A DNA stretch of 64,000 nucleotides from Symbiodinium natans (GCA_905221605.1 CAJNDS010002701.1:608501-672500), one strand, 5' to 3'. Shown: positions 39,816-50,489, counted from the first letter of the stretch. A program made the numbers and translations. The notes: a model not told the origin generated them from the letters alone.

Positions 39816-39868
39816 ACCCTAAACCCTAAACCCTAAACCCTAAACCCTTAAACCCCAAACCCGAAACC
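39816..39868 (-). repeat. CCCTAAA block abutting the copia LTR
   Basis: Four perfect CCCTAAA units then degenerate ones (CCCTTAAA, CCCCAAA, CCCGAAA). It starts at the base after the LTR. Confidence 0.9.
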
Positions 39869-39912
39869 TATGGTCAAACCCGAAAGCCTCTCGGGGGGGA
39901 AACATGTATACA

Positions 39913-40028
39913 GGGTGGGGCCCCCTAGTTACAAGTAGAGTTATAAGGGCCCTAAATTGGGTTAGAAGGACCCTAAGTTAGGTTATAAGTCCCTTAACTA
40001 CAGTTAGTATAGTAAGGGGGCCCCACCC
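39913..40028. mobile_element. 116-bp inverted-repeat element (MITE or introner-like)
   Basis: It is bounded by a 14-bp perfect inverted repeat, GGGTGGGGCCCCCT at the left and its complement AGGGGGCCCCACCC at the right. TATA occurs close outside both ends. The interior is rich in GGGTTA and TTATAAG words. The size matches the short introns of the gene at 44.2-45.9 kb, but no exon flank is recognisable here. Confidence 0.55.
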
Positions 40029-40093
40029 TATAGGGGATGGGCTACGCTTCACAGCGTCCTTCATGCCGGCGCTCTGCGTTCCCGCGAGCTCCT

Positions 40094-40112
40094 GGACACT
40101 CCGAAGAGTCTT
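40094..40112. other. Perfect 8-bp hairpin
   Basis: CTCCGAAG, AGT loop, CTTCGGAG. It sits in a unique segment between telomere-like blocks. No function is assigned. Confidence 0.4.
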
Positions 40113-40147
40113 CGGAGGGTCGCCGGCTTGGCTTCAGGGGGGTGCAT

Positions 40148-40232
40148 TTAGGGTTTAGGGTTTAGGGTTTAGGGTTTAGGGTTTTTATTCGTAATAGGGT
40201 GTGGGGTTTGGGGTTATTTAGGGTTTAGGGTA
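40148..40232 (+). repeat. TTTAGGG block
   Basis: Five units at 40,148-40,185 and two more at 40,217-40,232 separated by a degenerate GGGTGTGGGGTTTGGGG stretch. Confidence 0.9.
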
Positions 40233-40640
40233 ACGCCCATGCTTTGCACAAGGAGTTCTGGCTGAGGGTTGCAGGGTTGAGTGCGGGGGCTCCTTAAACC
40301 AGATGAGCCCCTATAGATGGGGTTATGTACCCTATGCATTCTAATCCGAACTCAGGTACATAGACCATAAACCCTTTTCGGGTACCCTAAACCCTGTACC
40401 CTAAATCCTAAACCCTAAACCCTGGACACGCAACCCGTCCTGGGTTCGCCGGTTCAACTCCGCGATCTCCTCTCGTGGGGCTCTTTAAGCCCTAAACCCC
40501 TTTGCCTTAGCCCTAAACCCCTAAACCATTAACCCTAAACCCTAATTGCCCTAGACCCTAGACCCTAACAACCCGAAACCCTGTTGAAAGGGTGTTACAG
40601 GGGCTCAAAAGGGAGCCTGAACAGGGGAAAAAGGACCCAC

Positions 40641-40713
40641 TAGGGTTTAGGGTTTAGGGTTTAGGGTTTAGGGTTTAGGGTTTAGGGTTTAGGGTTTAGG
40701 GTTTAGGGTTTAG
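40641..40713 (+). repeat. TTTAGGG block, about ten perfect units
   Basis: An uninterrupted array following a unique ACAGGGGAAAAAGGACCCAC junction. Confidence 0.95.
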
Positions 40714-41407
40714 CTCGAATGCGGTATGCAAGGCAAACCGCACAACCTCAACCGCGCAGCTTAGCCGCAACAAGAGCCTTCCGTCCGCTCCCGACATGGC
40801 GAGGGAGAACATGAAACGCCATAGGCCAGAATAGGAATGTATGGATAAGGCCCATAGAAAGTAGACATGATGCTCAAGGCAACCCCAGTAAGGGCTGCTA
40901 GAACTCCTTCGAGCAATTGCGGCTCAGCATGCCAAAACCCTAAACCCCAAACCCTCAACTCTAAACCCTAAGCTCTAAACCTAAACCCTAAACCCTAAAC
41001 TCCAGACCCTTCACTCCTGAACCCTTGCTCCTCAGCGAGCGTCGACGCCTTGGAGCTGCGTCGACTGGACTCCCTCCTGGGCGAGTCGGTGTGGTGTCTG
41101 TCGCTTTTTTTAGTCGGGAAAAGCCACGCAAGACTCGAAACATCGAACAAACATGCAGTGACCGCCGTCCTCCCTAAACAAGAGGAGCCCTACCCTAAAC
41201 CCTAAACCCTTTTTTGACCCCGCGAGCTCTGCCGGGCTTCACAGCCGTCCATGCAGCCTTCATGAGCACTCGTGTAATGCCAAAGGTGTGTCTGGGATCC
41301 AAGGCCTAGTACTCGTGACTACGCCCCGAATCACGTCAGGAATGAACGGCACTGGCATAGGCCCTTGAGGCCGCAGCAGTACCTAACGTCTCGAAGGTAA
41401 CAACAAT

Positions 41408-41484
41408 ACCCTAAACCCTAAACCCTAAACCCTAAAACCCTAAACCCTAAAACCCTAAACCCTAAAACCCTAAAACCCTAAACA
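41408..41484 (-). repeat. CCCTAAA block with CCCTAAAA variants
   Basis: Seven- and eight-base units are intermixed. Confidence 0.9.
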
Positions 41485-41657
41485 AGAGCCCCCGGTGGCC
41501 ACCAAACTCCTGTGCTTCGAAGTTTGGGGGCGGGGGTTGGGGGTCGGTGCTTTCGACTCTCACGCCCGGACTGATAAGGAGGCTCCAGCGATGCTGCACA
41601 CCATGACCGAACTAAATTTGTGGATGACTTCCTATGCAACGGGAGAGAGCTGGTGAA

Positions 41658-41745
41658 GGGTTTAGGGTTTAGGGTTTAGGGTTTAGGGTTTAGGGTTTAG
41701 GGTTTAGGGTTTAGGGTTTAAGGTTTAGGGTTTAGGGTTTAGGGT
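41658..41745 (+). repeat. TTTAGGG block, about twelve units
   Basis: Nearly perfect array with one TTTAAGG variant. Confidence 0.95.
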
Positions 41746-44241
41746 GAATCATCACCCTTGTGATTTTGTTGCCTCTGCATCCTCGAGAGTAGCAAGGTGC
41801 ACGCCTTGCGCCCTCTTCGCGGGTAGATGCCATGGATCAGAGTTCAGACCACCTGTTTTCTTCACACCTCTGCTGCCTATTGGAGCAGATTCGCTTCATG
41901 AAATGAAGTTCATCCGTGAAGAAACGAAACTGCCTAGTTGTGGGAGCTGGGCCACGATCGATCTGCCCACCGCAGCATCCACTAAACCCCAAACTCCTCC
42001 TCAAGGCCAGATCGATACTCCCCTTAGACCTTGGGTTTGAAAAAACAATAAGAACCGCAAAACAAATGCTAAGGGTGCTATAGAGATTAGGGTATGGGGC
42101 TGCTGGCTGGGCCACTCCATCTCCCGCTGCTTTCGCTCTTCCAGGTGCTGTGCTGCCAGTTCGCGTGCCCGCTGCCACCTCAGTCGAGGTTGGGGGGTTT
42201 AGGGTTTAGGGTTTCGGGTTTAGGTTGAGGGCTTCGGGTTTGGGGTTTAGAGGTTCTGGGTTCCCGAAGTCATCCGCCCTCCACTCTTCGGTTGTGGGGA
42301 TCCTACCCTGACTGGCCCATACATGGGCCCTGCCCTGCAGAATGTCTCAACTGTTCTGTCTCTAAGACGACTCTCGGACCCTAAACCCTAAACCCTACTG
42401 AGGCAAAGTAGATCTGCCTGAGCTCCCTGCTTTGCCTTCGTCGCATTGTGCGCCGCCCGGATTTGCTCGAATTTCCTGGGGGGGGGTGGGTGGGAGGTAG
42501 GGGGGGGGGGGGGGGGGGGGGTGGGAGCTAGGGGGGATTTGGGGGCCCTATAAAAATTCAAATTTCTATGGGCCACTAAGGGTATATAGGGATTCGGACC
42601 CATGGAAATTTAGAAAGTAAAAATTTACTCTAAATCCACCCCAGTTTCGTCATGAGTTGAGCAGGATCCGAAGGGCACTGGCGACTGGCGGTGCAGCTGA
42701 GCCAGAACTGGTATCTGCGGCACGAAGTATCGTTCCTCAACCGCAGTTGTATTAGAATACGAGACCGGCATTTGTAGCCATCACAGGCCAAGTCGCAGGA
42801 GCTGTTGCATACGATCGAAAGGCCTTTGACAAAAGAAAGTGCCAGAACGGTCCAACCTCATCGCACTATTTCTGGCATACATGATCAGCAGCAGCACAAA
42901 AGCACAGCGGCAGAAACAGCATCTGAGGGTTTTGATAATCAGGGTACCTTTTCAGGGGGCCGTTTTGAAATGGGGTTCTACTATATTTGGGGGTAAACGG
43001 GGTAGTACCCCTCTTCTAGGAACCCCCCCATATTTCAATGAGCCTTTGGGCCGGCAAAGCCTCCCCTACCCCCCCCTCCCCCCGGACCATGCACCTCCAA
43101 GAAGGCGTCCTCCAGCTCTCCACCCATGAAGGCCTGCACGCTCGGCCTTTTGGGGCTTTCTCGCACCTCTTCTTTCGGCATGCATATTCACAAGTCCCAA
43201 GTCCTAAGGCCGAAGCGAGTGCCCAACTCAACCCCCCCAAAATCCCTAGTAAGCCCGATAAGACTTCTCCCCCCCCCCCCCACCCTCCCCAATGAAGGCC
43301 TAAGCTGAGTTGGGGCATCTTCCGCGGGTGCTCGGAAGCATTTTAGCAACTTGGGCATCCCAGAGGTTGAGGGTTCCGTAGTTTTCTAGTGATGGACTGG
43401 CATGCCCCAAAACCTCTACAGCCCTTTTTGAACCCAGACTCTGCATGTCGGCTCTATAGCCCTAACACCTTAACCCTTGAAAAGCCCTTACAGCCCTCAA
43501 AGGCCCTTAAAAGCCCTGAAAAGGCCCACAAAAGCCCCTTAAAAGCCGCTGGATGCCCTCGGTGCCCTCTCGGGGCCCGGGCCGCAGCCTTCAGGACCAG
43601 GCTCGATCGCTCGAAGCCCAGTAGCCGCCTTTGCCAGGCGCGAGAAGTTCAGGGTTTAGGGGTTTAGGGGGTTCAGGGTTTGGGGGGTTTTAGGGGGTTG
43701 AGGGTTTACTGGTTTAGGAGGGTAAGGGTTTGGTTTAGGAGTTAAGGGGTTTAGGGGTTTCGGGATTTCGGGGTTTCGGGGTTTAGGGGCTTAGGGTTTA
43801 GAACATTAATTAGGGGTGTTTCGGGGAGGGTTTAGGATTTAGGGTCTTTTTTTGGGGGGGGGGGGGGGGGGGGGGTTGAATAGGCTTGAGGCTCTAAGAG
43901 CTCAGGAGGGCATTCCGGTTTTAAGGGTCAGGATGGGCCGTTCAGGCTTCGAGCAGGACTTTAGGGTTTAGGGTTTAGGGTTTAGTGTTTAGGGTTTAGG
44001 GTTTAATTCTCATGGTCCCCTTGCGGGATTCCTAACGCCCATGGAAACATGTTTCTACGCGACATTCCTGACTCTTCCTGCCATCGACACTGCGTTTGTC
44101 TCAGAATTTGTGCCGGCTTGGCATCAGGCAAAGTCCGCGTGCCTGGTCTTGCAAATAAATCAGCATCGCAAGCTTAGAATCAGATAGCCACGGTGCTACA
44201 GCTGAAGGCTCTCGGATTGGAGCTGTCTGTCGCTTGGCGTG
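41746..44241. other. Unique segments between telomere-like blocks, no gene recognised
   Basis: It holds poly-G tracts (42,478-42,536 and 43,854-43,875), a poly-C tract near 43,271-43,280, degenerate AAGCCCT words (43,400-43,540), and a possible short inverted-repeat element at 42,948-43,040 (TGAAATGGGG left, CCCCATATTTCA right). Open frames of up to 113 codons lack motifs. Confidence 0.5.
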
Positions 44242-45880
44242 TCAGAGCTTCTTGACTTCGTCTTCTATCGCAGTGCAGTCGCCTCCATAATGGGGCTTGC
44301 CCCAAGCCACGAGCGCACCATCTGCTGTGAGAGCAGCGAAAGCTCCGAGTGTTGCTTTCAGCTGTTGCACATGTACGAGCTGTTCCTGGACATGTCTGCT
44401 GTCCCCTCCCCACTCTGGATCGCCCCAAGTTACCACACGTCCGTCGGTAAGAAGAGTAGCGAACGCCCGATCTGTCCCACACACCTCTTCGACATTTCGA
44501 AGCTGCTCCTGCACGTTTGAGCTGTCACCACCACACTTTGGACTGCCCCATGCGATGATGCTTCCGTCCATTTGGAGAGCAGCAAAAGCCCCACCTGTGG
44601 AGCACATACTCTTGACCTGCTGAGAAAGCATGGCTGGAACCTCGTTGGTGTCATCAGGCAAGGAACCCCATGTCACGATGGAGTTGTCAGACAGCACTGC
44701 AGCAAAGCTTTTATCCGTAGCCGCAAGCTGCTGAACGTTCTGAAGTCGATCTTGGACTGCTGCGCAATCGCCACCGTACTCTGGATCTCCCTGTGCAATA
44801 ACGGCTCCCCCTGCCAGGAGAAACGCAAAGGCACCCCCTGTAGCCTTCACCTGCTTGACGTTGCGCAAGACTTCGCTGGTGGCGCCACACCCAGGGTCCC
44901 CCCAGGTCACGATCCTCTTAGAGGGTTCTTAAGGGAGGAGGTTCAAGGGGGGGTATGTAACCCTTAAGGATCCCTATAATCCTCCCTACTACTCCCTTAA
45001 GAACCCCCTATTAGAAGCCTCTCATCTCGCAAGAGGGCCGCAAACGCGCCCCCGGTGGCCCAAAGTTCCTGGACTTCCTGGAGCTGGTCTTGAACTTCAC
45101 TGCAGTCTCCACCTTTCTCCTCATCTCCCGCCGCGATAACGCTACCATCTGCCAGGATAGCTGCCACAGCCACATCTGCTTCCTGGACTTGGATGGCACT
45201 TCTCAGCTTCTCTTGAAAGTCGGCGCCTCCAAACCCAGGGAAGCCACCCCAGGTAATGATCCTGCCATCCAGCAAGGTGGCCGTAAATGTTTCCCAGGAG
45301 GACCTGACATGGAGAACCTGCTGCAGCGACTCCCTCAAGCAGCCAACCTCTGCGTCTCGATGCCCCCAAGTCAGCACACCCCCGCCAAGCCACCACAAGC
45401 AAAACGAAAACTTGGTAGCAAGCATGCCTTACTAGTTGTCCAGTAATCTGGGGGAATAAAGGTTAACCTTTTGGGACTTTATAGGGATTAGAATACCACC
45501 AAAAAAGGTTACAAAAGGCTACCTACTCTACCGCTAAGATGCTTGGCGGGCGCACCACCCCAATCAAACGATCTCCGTCTCGAAGACCAGCCATGGCAAG
45601 TGGCAGCGCCGGATCCAGAATCCCGCCACCCTCCGCCAGAAGTTGCAAGAAGGGGGCGCCCAGAGCCTCCTGGGCCGCCATCTTGAGGTCCAGAACCTTA
45701 GGGGCCGAATACCCTAGCCCCAAAAAAGGTTAACCTTTTCTTTTGTAATTGGATTGTATATAACCAAAAAGGTAAAAGGTTAACTATACCCAGCCCCTAA
45801 GTCACTGTGGAGTTGATACCAGCCGGTACCAGGACCGATCTGCCGCTTGCCAGCGACACCTCGATGGTCACTTCAGCCAT
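44242..45880 (-). CDS. RCC1-like repeat protein with N-terminal ubiquitin-like region, 4 exons
   Basis: Exons in order: 45,880-45,806, 45,696-45,543, 45,427-45,019, 44,914-44,242 (TGA). The sum is 1,311 nt, giving 436 aa in one frame. Exons 1 and 2 encode a ubiquitin-like fold pattern (MAEVTIEVSLASGRSVLVP, then VLDLKMAAQEAL...LAEGGGILDPA...LRDGDRLIGVV). Exons 3 and 4 encode about eight RCC1-like repeats of the form VQ-QL--VQ-L-AT--AFAALL-DG-VVTWG. In dinoflagellates such proteins are multicopy and are often labelled HERC-like E3 ligases, but no HECT domain is present, so an E3 label is not justified. Introns are 109 nt (GT-AG), 115 nt (GC-AG) and 104 nt (GC-AG). The gene is enclosed by telomere-like blocks on both sides and has no internal stop, so it may be functional. 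Confidence 0.75.
44915..45018 (-). mobile_element. Introner-like intron 3 of the RCC1-like gene, 104 nt
   Basis: A 15-bp perfect inverted repeat (GGGTTCTTAAGGGAG at 44,923 and its complement at 44,992) lies inside a direct repeat AGAGG (plus-strand CCTCT at 44,914 and 45,018). Removing one repeat-to-repeat unit joins DER to IVTWGDPG and restores the RCC1 consensus. The splice ends become GC-AG. Length 104 is not a multiple of three, so the reading frame requires removal. Confidence 0.75.
45428..45542 (-). mobile_element. Introner-like intron 2 of the RCC1-like gene, 115 nt
   Basis: GC-AG intron, with CCAA|GCATCTTAG at the donor and AAG|GCATGCTTG at the acceptor, so GCAT is repeated at both junctions. 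The near ends are inverted copies (CAAGCATCTTAG and CAAGCATGCCTTA). It is related to the copy at 48,711-48,823. Confidence 0.65.
45697..45805 (-). mobile_element. Intron 1 of the RCC1-like gene, 109 nt, inverted-repeat structured
   Basis: GT-AG intron with a 9-bp inverted repeat near its ends (CTTAGGGGC and GCCCCTAAG) and inner GTTAACCTTTT copies. Removal joins INST to VLDLK. Confidence 0.65.
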
Positions 45881-45924
45881 CAGACGCCGGCGGCGACAGC
45901 GCGCGGGCGGCCGGCTTTCCCGAA

Positions 45925-45952
45925 ACCCTAAACCCTAAGCCCTAAACCCTAA
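45925..45952 (-). repeat. CCCTAAA block upstream of the RCC1-like gene
   Basis: Three to four units about 45 bp before the start codon. Confidence 0.85.
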
Positions 45953-47296
45953 GACATGCACCTGAAGAACGAGAACAAGAACACACCGCCAGAGCAACAA
46001 CAGCTGACAAAAAGGGAAAAGACAGTACTCAGGTATAAAACGGAAAAGACTCTATCTCATAAACATGGCAAGACAGTAGCAGCAACGCAAACTGCAGAAG
46101 ACCAGCGTTTCTACCTCCTCTTTTTGAGTATTCGCTCTCCGCTAGGAGCATGCCCCAAGGAGGGACTTCCTTTTTTTAAGTAGGCTTGATGATTTAGATG
46201 CTTAGGCTTAGTGTTTAGGGTTTAGACGGTTTAGGGCTTAAGGCTTAAACAAGTTTGGAGGTCTCCAAATGAAAAGCCCGACAATGCCCTAACCCTTTGC
46301 ATCTGGGCTCGCTGATTTGGTCAGAACCAATGGCTCTCCGAAAAGCTCAGGATACGCGCCCTACCCCCCTACCCCCTTGTGGCCCCTAAACCCTAAAGCC
46401 AAAACCCTAAACCCTACACCCTACACCCTCAAGCCAAAACCCTAACTAAACCCTACACCCCAAACCCTAGAAACCCTAAACCCTACACCCTACAACCTAC
46501 ACCCTAAACCCTAAACCCCTAGAAGCCCCAAAGCTCTGAAGCTTCCCAAGGCCTCTCGGGGAGAAGCCCGCGCATCTGCCTCGCCCCGGCGCCGCCGCCC
46601 AAGCCCACGAGGCCCACGCCTGGGTTTCCGACTCCCTCAGAGGATTGAGCAAGTAGGGTTTAGGGTTTAGGGTTCAGGGTTCAGGGTTTAGGGTTTAGGG
46701 TTTCGGGTTTAGGGCAAGAGTTGTTAAGCATACCAACAGATCGCGCATGATGCCAAAGGTTGGGCCATTAAAATCAGTAGCCTCCGAGCTCCTTCAATCC
46801 AATGTCCTCAAGAAGCTGATGCCATGCCCTTTTGCACACGCTCAGAGGAGCTGCAATCTACCCTAGGGGTGAAACGGTGCCTGGCAACGCTTGGCTTGGC
46901 GTTTCGTTAACTCGAGATGCCGCGGACCGCCACCAGATGACTCCGAACTGTCTTTTGCCATGGCAACTCCCATCTTCGGGGCCCACTTCTGCTACCCTAC
47001 ACCCTTTTGCAGCTGGGCGTTAACCCTTAACCCTTAACCCTAAGCCGTAAACCCTAAACCTCTCGTGTGGCCATGGGATTTAGGGATAACCTTCTCACCC
47101 CAAGGGTTGAAGCCTATGGCGAGCATGCCACGTGTGCTTCTTAGAGGTGCTAGCCCTTCACAAAAAAGAGTATGGTTGTTATGACTAGCAACTATAGTCA
47201 CCCCCCTCCAAAAAAAGACATCAAATGTATACACACACCAGTATTTATGAAGGCAAGCCTAGTTACACTCACCAAGAACAGAAACACAAATGCTAG

Positions 47297-47479
47297 GTTC
47301 TTGTGATCCGTGTGGCAGCAACCTGTGCCTTGCACAAAGGACGCAAACAGCGCCTCGACATCGAGCTTGGAGGGGCCGACGATGAGGTGCTTTGCAAAGG
47401 TTTGCTTAGGTGTTTTGAGTGGTATGGGGCAGATAAGGCTAATGCCTTCCACCAGTTAATTGAGCGCAGTTTAGTGTAG
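47297..47479 (+). CDS. Candidate terminal exon between telomere-like blocks
   Basis: After an acceptor AATGCTAG the frame reads VLVIRVAATCALHKGRKQRL, then DIELGGADDEVLCKGLLRCF and EWYGADKANAFHQLIERSL, ending V and TAG. Composition is balanced and charged like a folded helical protein. There is no start codon, so simple ORF calling misses it. The nearest upstream telomere-like block ends about 235 bp away, so the rest of the gene is probably missing. The minus strand is also open but reads as a hydrophobic low-quality frame. Confidence 0.4.
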   Translation, partial: VLVIRVAATCALHKGRKQRLDIELGGADDEVLCKGLLRCFEWYGADKANAFHQLIERSLV

Positions 47480-48235
47480 CGTTCCGGGTAATTCCGAAGC
47501 ACCTCCGCCCAACCGTACACACCGGGGCCCTAGACCTAATGCCAAAGCTTTGTGGCTCACAAGCTCGCTTTGCCTGAGTCAGCTAACGGCCGAGGTGATC
47601 GAGGTGTCGTCCTCTTGAGCAATGGTTTTGTGTCTAAGGAGACCGTGACTTCGAAGAACCTGGCTGGCCATTTCTTTTCTTTGTGGGACTGTAGGTCCCT
47701 GTGGGTTCTGCCCTTTCCTGTAAGCGCAAATATTAGGAAGTCAAGGGTGCTGCCTGAAATCGGACGCAGCTGGGCATTAACCCTTAGTAGCCCAGGAACC
47801 ATATCAGAATAAGCGCAGCCTTCTTCGGGTTGGCTAGTTAATAAACTGTGATGCTTTGATAGAAACCATGTGTGATTTTTCAATGGGGTTTGGGAGAAAC
47901 AGCGATGGGGCCATGTGGCATGCGATCCAATACAAGAATCCCCGTAAACCTATGAAATCCTCCACAGTCTTCTGGTGACTCCTAATTCCCTAAACCCGAA
48001 ACCCTAAACCCTTTTGAAGCTGGACTTGCTGACTGCCAGACGCCGAGTACCCTAAACCGCAAACCTCCTAATTACCCGAAACCCTAAACACTCCTCTTTG
48101 GCGACATCGGGTTGCTCCGGGGAGTCGTTGGTCGCCTGCGGCAGAAGAAAGGCTTAACCTACACATAAAGGGGGTATAGTCCAGAAGCTTAAGCCCTGAA
48201 CCCAACACCCAAAAGGCTGAACGATTACCTACTCA
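47480..48235. other. Unique segment, no gene recognised
   Basis: Short frames on both strands overlap (47,552-47,883) without motifs. Isolated CCCTAAA words appear from 47,990. Confidence 0.45.
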
Positions 48236-48305
48236 GCCCTAAACCCTAAACCCTAAACCCTAAACCCTAAACCCTAAACCCTAAACCCTAAACCCTAAAC
48301 CCTAA
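48236..48305 (-). repeat. CCCTAAA block, about ten perfect units
   Basis: Uninterrupted array. Confidence 0.95.
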
Positions 48306-48309
48306 GACG

Positions 48310-48531
48310 CTAGATTGTCGCGAGCCCGGTCTCCCCCCCGGCCTTGAGACGGCGAAGTGCGAGGGAGCCTGCAAAATGTGGGACAAGCAGCACGTCTCTC
48401 GGGAAACCTGCTTTCAGCTTCATTTCTCCCACTACGCTGTAGTTATGGTCCGGGCTGTCACGGCCTGAGCCCGACAATTGAAAACCCACTTGAAAACGAA
48501 GGACCCCCCCAACATGTCTTAACAACTGCAT
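48310..48531 (-). CDS. ORF between two telomere-like blocks, unknown
   Basis: It is a 73-codon frame, MQLLRHVGGVLRFQVGFQL...MKLKAGFPRDVLLVPHF...ALRRLKAGGETGLATI, that stops three codons before the CCCTAAA array. Composition is plausible for an exon remnant, but no homology is recognised. It may simply be an open frame in a short unique piece. Confidence 0.25.
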   Translation of the reverse strand: MQLLRHVGGVLRFQVGFQLSGSGRDSPDHNYSVVGEMKLKAGFPRDVLLVPHFAGSLALRRLKAGGETGLATI

Positions 48532-48560
48532 GCTTCACAAGCTTCAACCGCAGGCCACTA

Positions 48561-48650
48561 CCCTAGACCCTAAACCCTAAACCCTAAACCCTAGACCCTA
48601 AACCCTAAGCCCTAAACCCTGAACCCTAAACCCTAAACCCTAAACCCTTG
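48561..48650 (-). repeat. CCCTAAA block with CCCTAGA and CCCTGAA variants
   Basis: About twelve units, imperfect. Confidence 0.9.
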
Positions 48651-48710
48651 GGCCTTGGATGGCCTCTCCCTGTCCATCCGGTCACCTTGCGGTCTGCTGC
48701 GGTGAGCTAC

Positions 48711-48823
48711 AGCCTAGCTGCTGAGTAGCCTGGGCCAAAAAAGGTGGACCTTTCCAGGATGTGTATATATTATATACAGCCCGAAAAGTGAAAGGTAACC
48801 TACTCAACTACTAAGATAGGCTG
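48711..48823 (-). mobile_element. Introner-like element related to intron 2 of the RCC1-like gene
   Basis: On the minus strand the 5' end (CCTATCTTAGTAG, GAGTAGGT, ACCTTTC) aligns with intron 2 (GCATCTTAGCGG, GAGTAGGT, GCCTTTT). The 3' end (CCCAGGCTACTCAGCAGCTAG) also aligns with intron 2 (CCCAGATTACTGGACAACTAG). An open, exon-like stretch of about 60 nt follows before telomere-like repeat begins. Confidence 0.55.
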
Positions 48824-49182
48824 GCAAAAGGCTGTTGCGTGTTTGGGTTTGTTTACGGTCTTTAGCGATTGGGAAACTCCACAGAAACTGCAAGCAAGCA
48901 GGCAAGGTAGATTGGTAAGACTTGGCCCCAACCGTAGAAGACGGACCCAGCAATAGTCATATGGAGTCATATGCTAGGCACCCCCGTTTCACGGGGTGAT
49001 GTATCCAAGTACCCCGTAATCAAAGGGTTCAGGTCCCTTCAGCAGAGGCTACCCAACCCTAAACCCGCAACCCAAAAACCCTGTAACCCTGTAAACCCCC
49101 CAAGGCCGAGCGGCGGATCTCGCTCAGGAGCTGCTTCGTCAGTCGAGTCTGGGCCTCGGCTTTTGCGGATGATATGGGCGGT

Positions 49183-49285
49183 GACGAAAATTCAAAATAA
49201 GGGACCTCAAATTTTAGACCCCCAAATAGTAGGATCCCCTGATAATACGGACCCCAATAAGGCATCCCTAATTTCCGAAACCCCC
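49183..49285. mobile_element. Short inverted-repeat element, CGAAATTAGGG family
   Basis: The left end is GACGAAAATTC...AAGGGACC. The right end is GGACCCCAATAAGGCATCCC then TAATTTCCGAAACCCC. The right half is nearly the same as in the 52,861 copy. Confidence 0.5.
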
Positions 49286-50259
49286 ATATAATGCATCAAA
49301 TCTGGGGATACCATCAGAACATCTTGCATGGGTAAGGAATACGGAGCCTGGCTCTAGCACGCAGCAGCCCCGTGGCCTCCATTTCGCTCTCCACCGGGCG
49401 CTCTGCCCGCAGGTCTGTCTGCTCACAACGTCGCACGATCCTGAGTACGAGGACTGCCAGCAAGATAGGTCAACTACAGTATACCGGATCTCAATCTCCC
49501 AGCAGCCTCCACAACACATTAGCACCAAGAGGTGGGTCGGTGAACCCAAGGATACCAAAAGGCTACCCAACGTTCGAGCCCAAGCAAGACTAAGTGGAGA
49601 CAAGGTGCCAGAGAAAATGTTCCTGGCAGGGGTACAGGAGCGTGCTCTATGCAAAGTTCTTGCCGCAGTACTACATGGAAGCAGGCACGTAAGAAACCTG
49701 GTCGCTTGCGGAGGTTCCGGGAGTTGAGGGGGGGGATAACGTTCTTGCCGGCCCTAACCCTGAACTCGAACAGAACATTTAGTATGTCATGTTGTGCAAA
49801 GGGGCCAAAACGCTGTAAACATCAGTTTTTTGGGCATGGTCGCTACATGAATGGGCGTTGCCGCCCCCCGCCCCGCGCCAGAAACAAACAAAGACACAAA
49901 GAAAGAACGAATGACACGGAAAGAAAGAAAGAAACAAAGAACGACACAAAGAAACAACGACGTACAGGAACAATGTGCAGAAAGAAGGACAGAAAGAAAA
50001 ACATGAAGGCTCTGACTGCCTTTTCCTGAAGAGGACGTAGTGCGTTCTTGTAGGTCACAAGTTTCAGATCTTCGCACATTCTGATGCCAGATGTCCACAC
50101 AACATCGGATTTTTTTCGAGGTTGTCAGCAGTGCCCTGTGCTGCCCTTTCCTGGTTGCCAGACAGTCTGCAGAATTTCCCGACCTTCACTGCCCCAAACC
50201 CATGCGACAACAATGTGCGCAGCAGTTCGTGTCCAGGCTCTTTGTGCGCCTGCGATAGG
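49286..50259. other. Unique segment with a purine-rich AAAGAAAG tract
   Basis: It contains AAAGAAAGAACGA-type tandem words at 49,885-50,005 and short motif-free frames. No gene is recognised. Confidence 0.5.
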
Positions 50260-50489
50260 GTTTTAGGGTTTAGGGTTTAGGGTTTACCCCTCAAGACCAC
50301 ACAGGTTCAGCTTTCTGCCATGCTCTGAGCGGGTTTAGGCGGTTGGAGGTTTGGGGCATTGCTAGAGTAGGGCTTTCTTATCGTTCCCACATAGCTCGCA
50401 TAGGGTTTAGGCTCCAGCCTTCAGGGTGTAGGCGCTTACCTGCAACAAGCAACCCCCTAAATTGTTGGGGGGCTATGAGCCCTCAACCC

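Noticed and set aside
44242-45425. Two separate RCC1-repeat ORFs
   Set aside because: They are exons 3 and 4 of one gene. A 104-nt introner-like intron separates them, and its removal restores the frame and the repeat consensus.
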